From CAYSRC01 sp964446385 (lineage in GTDB: Bacteria; Bacillota; Clostridia; Oscillospirales; Ruminococcaceae): 64,000 nucleotides of DNA. The DNA is taken from assembly GCA_964446385.1 (NCBI GenBank), contig CAYUOH010000003.1:133382-197381 (forward strand), read 5' to 3'. A program made the translations under genes and the position numbers. This document shows positions 59,741 to 64,000 of this stretch, one piece after another. Position 1 is the first letter of the stretch. The number at the start of each line of letters is the position of its first letter. The notes below the pieces were generated by a model. It did no database searches and was not told where the DNA came from. It saw nothing but the letters and a program-made list of their open reading frames with translations.

Positions 59741-59828
59741 TCATCTATATTTTAAATTATTTTTGTATTTTGTCAACATATTTAAATAGTTCTCATAAAA
59801 ACGCGTTTTCCTGAAGATAAAATTCATA

Positions 59829-59858
59829 TTGATTTAGCAGTAACCGATCGGTTACAAT
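59829..59858 (+). promoter_or_regulatory. TetR promoter with operator palindrome
   Basis: TTGATT and TACAAT are 18 bases apart, and the perfect 16-base palindrome GTAACCGATCGGTTAC (59840-59855) fills the spacer. This is a typical self-repression site for the TetR gene that starts 45 bases on. Confidence 0.75.
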
Positions 59859-59902
59859 TATTATATATTAATATTATATTATTCAGCGGGAGGATAGCTG
59901 AT

Positions 59903-60526
59903 TTGGGGAAACAAAACGAATCGTCTGAAGTCGTAAAAGACAGGATTATAAAAGTAGCAACCGAGCTTTTTTCCAAGTATGGCGTAAGTGGTGTCGGCAT
60001 ACGAAGGATTGCTGATGAGGCCGGAATTAATCATGCGATGATCATAAGATATTTCGGCAGTAAAGACGGGCTGGTAACCGAAATATTACAGCATAAGATA
60101 TCAACGTTGACCAATACATATCCTTCACCCGAACAGAGCACTGCAAAATCACTGGCCAGTCTCCGCAAATTGCTTATGAACAGCCTGACCATTGATACAG
60201 ACACGATGAGGCTGATCATACGTTCCGAGCTTGACGGGTTGGCTCCCGAATCATATGTTGACCCAAACAGTGAAAGGGCAGCAAACTTAATAGCAAAGTG
60301 GATTGAATCCCAGCAGAAGGATGAAAATTTACCGGATGCAAAACTTTTGTCCGTAATTATCATTGGAGCCGTGTTTTCATTGGCCTCTATCGCGCCCTGG
60401 TTGATGACTGCAGTAGGCTTGTCACCGGATGATTATGATAAGCGCAAGGAAGATATCATGGATGTATTGATGCGGATCGTCGCCGGGGCAATCGGCATGC
60501 CACCTGATATAGATGTAAATCACTGA
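59903..60526 (+). CDS. TetR-family transcriptional regulator
   Basis: This 207-residue protein has the TetR helix-turn-helix VGIRRIADEAGINHAMIIRY near residues 33-52 and a helical ligand-binding domain. It starts at TTG (59903-59905) with GGAGG nine bases upstream. The strong palindrome over its promoter suggests autoregulation; the two surface-protein genes 24-60 bases downstream are probable co-regulated targets. Confidence 0.88.
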   Translation: MGKQNESSEVVKDRIIKVATELFSKYGVSGVGIRRIADEAGINHAMIIRYFGSKDGLVTEILQHKISTLTNTYPSPEQSTAKSLASLRKLLMNSLTIDTDTMRLIIRSELDGLAPESYVDPNSERAANLIAKWIESQQKDENLPDAKLLSVIIIGAVFSLASIAPWLMTAVGLSPDDYDKRKEDIMDVLMRIVAGAIGMPPDIDVNH

Positions 60527-60585
60527 TAAATTGTCGGCTGGTCTTCAATTTGGAGAGTTTATATAAATATACGGAGGTTATTCCC

Positions 60586-62889
60586 ATGAAAAAGAAAATA
60601 ATCGCATTGGTTACGGCGCTTCTCATGATTATGTGCATGATACCATCGGTCGCTTTTGCGGGAAGCTATACAATAAACTCAAGCGGATCGTATACGATGA
60701 GCTCTTTTGGGTACGCAAGCGGAGATAATATTACGATAGGAAACGGGCTTACCGTCGCGCTTATCGGGGACAGTACGACCATGTATACCAATTTCTGGAT
60801 TTCCTGCGGCGCGGGTGTGACCCTCACCATCAGTAACGTCAATATCGACGACAGCACGAACAACTACGTCTCTCCTCTGACGTTCACGGGGAGCGGCAAC
60901 ACGCTGATTCTCGCGGACGGAACGTCGAACACGCTTATAGGCGGAGCGAAACGCGCCGGAATTTGCGTGGAAGAAGGCACTGAGCTTACCATAAGAGGAA
61001 ACGGCACGCTGAACGCGGTCGGTAATGGATTTGAAGAAGAAAGTGAAACTAATGGCTCGGCGGGTATCGGCGGCAACGATGGCAATAGCTCGGGCATCAT
61101 TACAATCGCCGGCGGAACTATTAACGCGACAGCAGATGAATATGGCGCAGGCATCGGTGGCGGCAACGGAGGAAACGGCATTGTTATTATTACCGGCGGC
61201 ACAGTTACCGCGACCGGCGGAATTTTGGGTGCGGGCATCGGCGGTGGCTACGGAACCGGTACGGTCAATATTTCCGGTGGCACGGTCATAGCGACCGGAG
61301 GATCCGGCGCCACGGGTATCGGCGGCGGTGGCTACGGAAACGGTGACGTCACAATTACCGGTGGCACGGTCACCGCGACTGGCGGAAGTTTGAGTGCGGG
61401 CATCGGCGGTGGTCGAAACGCAATCGGTACAGTCAATATCTCCGGCGCTACGGTCAACGCGGCGGGAGGAACAAACGCCACGGGCATCGGCGGCGGAGTG
61501 AGCGGAGACGGTGAAGTCACGATCACCGGCGGCACGGTCAATGCAACAGGCGGTTCCTGGGGTTCGGGTATCGGCAGCAGTCGAAACGGAAGCGGTGACA
61601 TCACAATCACTGGCGGCACAGTATTCGCCAGCTACGGTTCAAGCGAATTAAAGGATATCGATTCGGGAACGGCTGGTTCGGACAATTCGGTCATCATATC
61701 AGATTCCGCGGCGTTGATCCTGCGGCACGATACCATCACTCCCCCATCTACTACCACACATACCCACTTGAATTACAGCGCGGGAACTACGACAGTATAC
61801 GGCGTTGACATACCCTCCGTGTGGACGGACACGTTCGGCGCGTACCTGCGGGTCTGCACGCTTTCGTATGACGCGAACGGCGGCAGCGACGCGCCTTCCG
61901 AGGTTTCGCAGCTTTACGGTACTAAGGTACTTGCGGCTTCCGGGAGCGGCATAACTAAAGGGGCATATACGTTCACAGGTTGGAACTCCGTGGCAGGCGG
62001 AAGCGGAACCGCATATGCGGCGGGCGGCGCATATACATTCACAGGTACTGAGACACTGTTCGCACAGTGGGATGGAACCGACGTGACTGTCGCTTCAAAT
62101 AATGCATCCTACGGCAGTGTGGCCGGAGGCGGCGAATATGAACCCGGAACGGGCGTTACCGTGACGGCGACTGTTAACTTAACATACTTTTTTGCAGGTT
62201 GGTACGACGGCGATACGCTCGTCTCATCCAACGCTTCATATACCTTCACAGCCGGGGACGACGTGTCGCTGACGGCTGAATTTGGTGCTGGCATCAGTCT
62301 GGTAACCGCTTCCTTGCCCAAAGGCATGAAGGGTAACGCATATAACTTTACGGCTTCTGCCGAGAACGGTACAACGCCTTATCAATGGAGCGCGGAAGGA
62401 TTGCCAAACGGCCTTTTAATCAACGGTGACACAGGACAGATCACAGGCACACCGACAGGGCGAGGTAGCTTTGATGTTACTCTAACGGTTACTGACGAAA
62501 ACAGCATGTCAGACGAAAAAACGCTGACGTTATTCATAAACGACCGATGCGGCAACGGCGGATATATCATCACGCCGGAAACTAACCCAAACTTCACTTG
62601 GGACTACGGCACCGGCGGCTTGCCGACGCTCACGGTAAGCAGCGGTATCACCGGGTTTAAGACGTTCTCGGTTTCCATAACGCCTTATGAAGGGCACGCG
62701 GGAAGCGAGGCATTGCTGTTCGTACATATGCGGGACAAGGTAATGATCTCCATTGCAGCGAACTTCGCCGATTACGACACTATCGGCACCGGAAAAGCAG
62801 CGTTCAACGTAAAACCCGGCGACATCATCATGGTATACATAGTGGACGATATTGGCAGCGACGCGTCACTTAACCCGAATATACTGTGA
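60586..62889 (+). CDS. Large secreted repeat protein (Gly-rich beta-repeats, InlB-type repeats, Ig-like domain)
   Basis: The 767-residue protein has a signal peptide ending SVAFAG. Residues about 140-360 are seven or more units of a Gly-rich repeat, typically ITGGTVTATGG...GAGIGGGYG, likely a right-handed beta-helix of the carbohydrate-binding-domain (cohesin/adhesin) type. Two InlB/Listeria-Bacteroides-type repeats follow (LSYDANGGSDAPSEVSQLYG, ending LFAQW, and the next ending LTAEF), then a putative Ig domain with ITGTPTGRGSFDVTLTV. It lacks its own anchor; the next gene, 9 bases on, encodes an LPxTG protein. GGAGG lies 8 bases before the ATG at 60586. Confidence 0.78.
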   Translation: MKKKIIALVTALLMIMCMIPSVAFAGSYTINSSGSYTMSSFGYASGDNITIGNGLTVALIGDSTTMYTNFWISCGAGVTLTISNVNIDDSTNNYVSPLTFTGSGNTLILADGTSNTLIGGAKRAGICVEEGTELTIRGNGTLNAVGNGFEEESETNGSAGIGGNDGNSSGIITIAGGTINATADEYGAGIGGGNGGNGIVIITGGTVTATGGILGAGIGGGYGTGTVNISGGTVIATGGSGATGIGGGGYGNGDVTITGGTVTATGGSLSAGIGGGRNAIGTVNISGATVNAAGGTNATGIGGGVSGDGEVTITGGTVNATGGSWGSGIGSSRNGSGDITITGGTVFASYGSSELKDIDSGTAGSDNSVIISDSAALILRHDTITPPSTTTHTHLNYSAGTTTVYGVDIPSVWTDTFGAYLRVCTLSYDANGGSDAPSEVSQLYGTKVLAASGSGITKGAYTFTGWNSVAGGSGTAYAAGGAYTFTGTETLFAQWDGTDVTVASNNASYGSVAGGGEYEPGTGVTVTATVNLTYFFAGWYDGDTLVSSNASYTFTAGDDVSLTAEFGAGISLVTASLPKGMKGNAYNFTASAENGTTPYQWSAEGLPNGLLINGDTGQITGTPTGRGSFDVTLTVTDENSMSDEKTLTLFINDRCGNGGYIITPETNPNFTWDYGTGGLPTLTVSSGITGFKTFSVSITPYEGHAGSEALLFVHMRDKVMISIAANFADYDTIGTGKAAFNVKPGDIIMVYIVDDIGSDASLNPNIL

Positions 62890-62898
62890 GGTGGCTTA

Positions 62899-63498
62899 AT
62901 GAATAAGAAACATCAACTCTTTATTGTGATTGTGGTGATGTTGCTGCTCACGACACAGTTCCCGGTGGTAACAGCGCTCGCATCTCCGTCTGTGACGGTG
63001 CAAACTTCGCCTTCACAGGCGCAGGCAGGCGAAACGGTTGCGATATCGGGCACGGCTGCGCCGGATGAATTGCTCAGCATCAAGATAACGGATAAGGATA
63101 ATAATATCGTTTACTATAGCGCGGCACGCGCGGATTCGAGCGGAGTGTATCAGATCGGTTTCACCGTACCGAATCTTTCTACACAAACGCTTACGGTAGT
63201 GGCCGGTAGCGGCAGTAATGTTGCAACAGCACATATCGAGATATATGTGAAGTCCACGTATACATCGACTCCAACATCCGAAACCACACCTACTCTGACT
63301 CCAACACCCGAACCGAAGGATACACACGAACCGACGAATACACCCACGCCTACTCCGTCGAATACGTCCGGGCCGACAGGGTCACCCTCGCCCACCGTCC
63401 CTCCTGCACCTAACCCCACTGAAAGCGACGATCATAATCTCCCTAAGACCGGCGACAGCAGCTTAGGTTGGATATGGTGGCAGCTGGGCGCACTCTGA
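62899..63498 (+). CDS. LPxTG-anchored surface protein with frameshifted sorting signal
   Basis: The 199-residue frame has a signal peptide, a beta-sandwich domain (residues 30-115), a Pro/Thr-rich wall spacer (SETTPTLTPTPEPKD and TPTPTPSNTSGPTGS) and LPKTG near residue 182. The frame then stops at LGAL. A single-base deletion near 63480-63488 hides the rest: the other frame reads LGRTLIVVSVVIYVVFQRKQ and ends at TAA 63552-63554, a normal hydrophobic stretch and basic tail. As it stands, sortase anchoring would fail. The corrected gene is 62899-63554. GAGGTGG precedes the ATG. Confidence 0.72.
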   Translation: MNKKHQLFIVIVVMLLLTTQFPVVTALASPSVTVQTSPSQAQAGETVAISGTAAPDELLSIKITDKDNNIVYYSAARADSSGVYQIGFTVPNLSTQTLTVVAGSGSNVATAHIEIYVKSTYTSTPTSETTPTLTPTPEPKDTHEPTNTPTPTPSNTSGPTGSPSPTVPPAPNPTESDDHNLPKTGDSSLGWIWWQLGAL

Positions 63499-63735
63499 TA
63501 GTAGTAAGCGTGGTCATCTATGTGGTGTTCCAAAGGAAACAACGCAAAGGTTAATAACATAATTATTAATGTAAAGCACTACGACTACAATTTGAATTTC
63601 GTTCATTCGGATAATTAGCTATCTTGAAGGCATTGATCGTAATGGTACATTACGTAATCTCGACCCTAACGGCAGAAGCATTTTTTTAATTTTTGCAGAC
63701 CCATAATAGAAAAAGTAGACATGCTAAAATACTGA

Positions 63736-64000
63736 ATATGCAAGTTCAATTCTCCTCGCCTTCTCCAAAAACGCTTTACTGCCGATTTTTTGACAAAAGA
63801 GATTCGCATCAATAACGGCGAGGTTCCACAGTATTATGTGGAAGGGTCGCATGAAGCCATTATTGCCCCGGAGGAATTCGAGGCGGTTCAGGAAGAAATC
63901 GCACGGCGCAAAGAAATCGGTAGGGCTTATAGCGACAAGGCTTTCCACAGCAAAATCATCTGCGGCGACTGCGGCGGATTTTACGGTCGCAAGGTCTGGC
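63736..64000 (+). pseudogene. Large serine recombinase, 5'-truncated fragment running off the window
   Basis: From 63781 the open frame encodes ADFLTKEIRINNGEVPQYYV, then SHEAIIAPEEFEAVQEEIAR and CGDCGG, which match the Recombinase domain end and the zinc beta-ribbon (first Cys pair) of large serine recombinases used by integrative elements. TGA at 63733-63735 cuts the frame and no resolvase catalytic domain is present upstream. The gene is probably a leftover of an integrated element whose remainder lies to the right. Confidence 0.75.

Noticed and set aside
61080..61640. Regularly spaced short repeats resembling a CRISPR array
   Set aside because: The period follows codons and encodes Gly-rich protein repeats; there are no constant 28-37-base repeats with unique spacers.
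1..64000. tRNA, rRNA and replication-origin features
   Set aside because: No tRNA-like T-loop/anticodon arrangement, rRNA core sequence or DnaA-box cluster was noticed on reading either strand; a tRNAscan-SE run would be decisive.

Overview
The window looks like a chromosome segment of an anaerobic, low-to-medium GC Gram-positive bacterium of the class Clostridia, most likely a gut Oscillospirales/Christensenellales-type organism. Supporting signs are AGGAGG-type ribosome-binding sites, frequent TTG/GTG starts, a ytfJ/gerW sporulation gene beside scpA/scpB, a trimeric NAD-linked [FeFe]-hydrogenase, pyruvate formate-lyase, ATP-type PEP carboxykinase, oxygen-defence proteins of strict anaerobes (flavodiiron protein, rubrerythrin, superoxide reductase) and an LPxTG surface protein. 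No rRNA, tRNA or CRISPR array was seen. The species assignment is inference.

Left third (1-25 kb): an esterase tail, a flavodiiron protein, a 2-hydroxyacid dehydrogenase, an AbrB-type membrane protein and an Ntn-hydrolase. A four-gene operon follows (4926-9641) that joins a membrane-tethered transcobalamin/intrinsic-factor-like protein to a complete ECF transporter (T, fused A-A', S). Next come a membrane-bound XRE regulator, three intracellular esterases, a PAP2-like protein with a DegV protein, pckA, and three tandem MFS paralogues that share a promoter/operator-like element.

Middle (23-45 kb): a short accessory stretch holds a BspA-like LRR protein, a possible PD-(D/E)XK protein, a frameshifted nucleotidyltransferase-like gene and a small HTH protein. 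It is followed by hflKC, a sugar isomerase, lexA and mntP. A compact overlapping block runs galE, a pseudouridine synthase, ytfJ, DUF2953, scpB, scpA and an M50 protease. A frameshifted PAS/HD/REC/GGDEF signalling gene comes next. The [FeFe]-hydrogenase operon lies behind a perfect Rex-type palindrome and an attenuator-like leader.

Right third (45-64 kb): a DUF5011 surface protein, gene remnants, a flavodoxin, and a five-gene redox-defence operon (ferredoxin:thioredoxin reductase-like protein, rhodanese lipoprotein, thioredoxin, superoxide reductase, rubrerythrin) with a CRP/FNR-like palindrome placed near -41. Then come a candidate small RNA, a CoA-disulfide-reductase/rhodanese/TusA/DsrE fusion, and pflBA under a ZTP (pfl) riboswitch. 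Last are a TetR regulator with its own palindrome, two secreted surface proteins (the second with a frameshifted sortase signal) and a truncated large serine recombinase at the right edge.

The strongest candidates for something little described are the bipartite transcobalamin-like protein with its ECF transporter, a three-copy structured repeat that doubles as a terminator behind unrelated genes, the hydrogenase leader, and the ~100-nt candidate RNA at 53011-53114. Three genes carry single-base frameshifts, which could be real decay, phase variation or assembly error.
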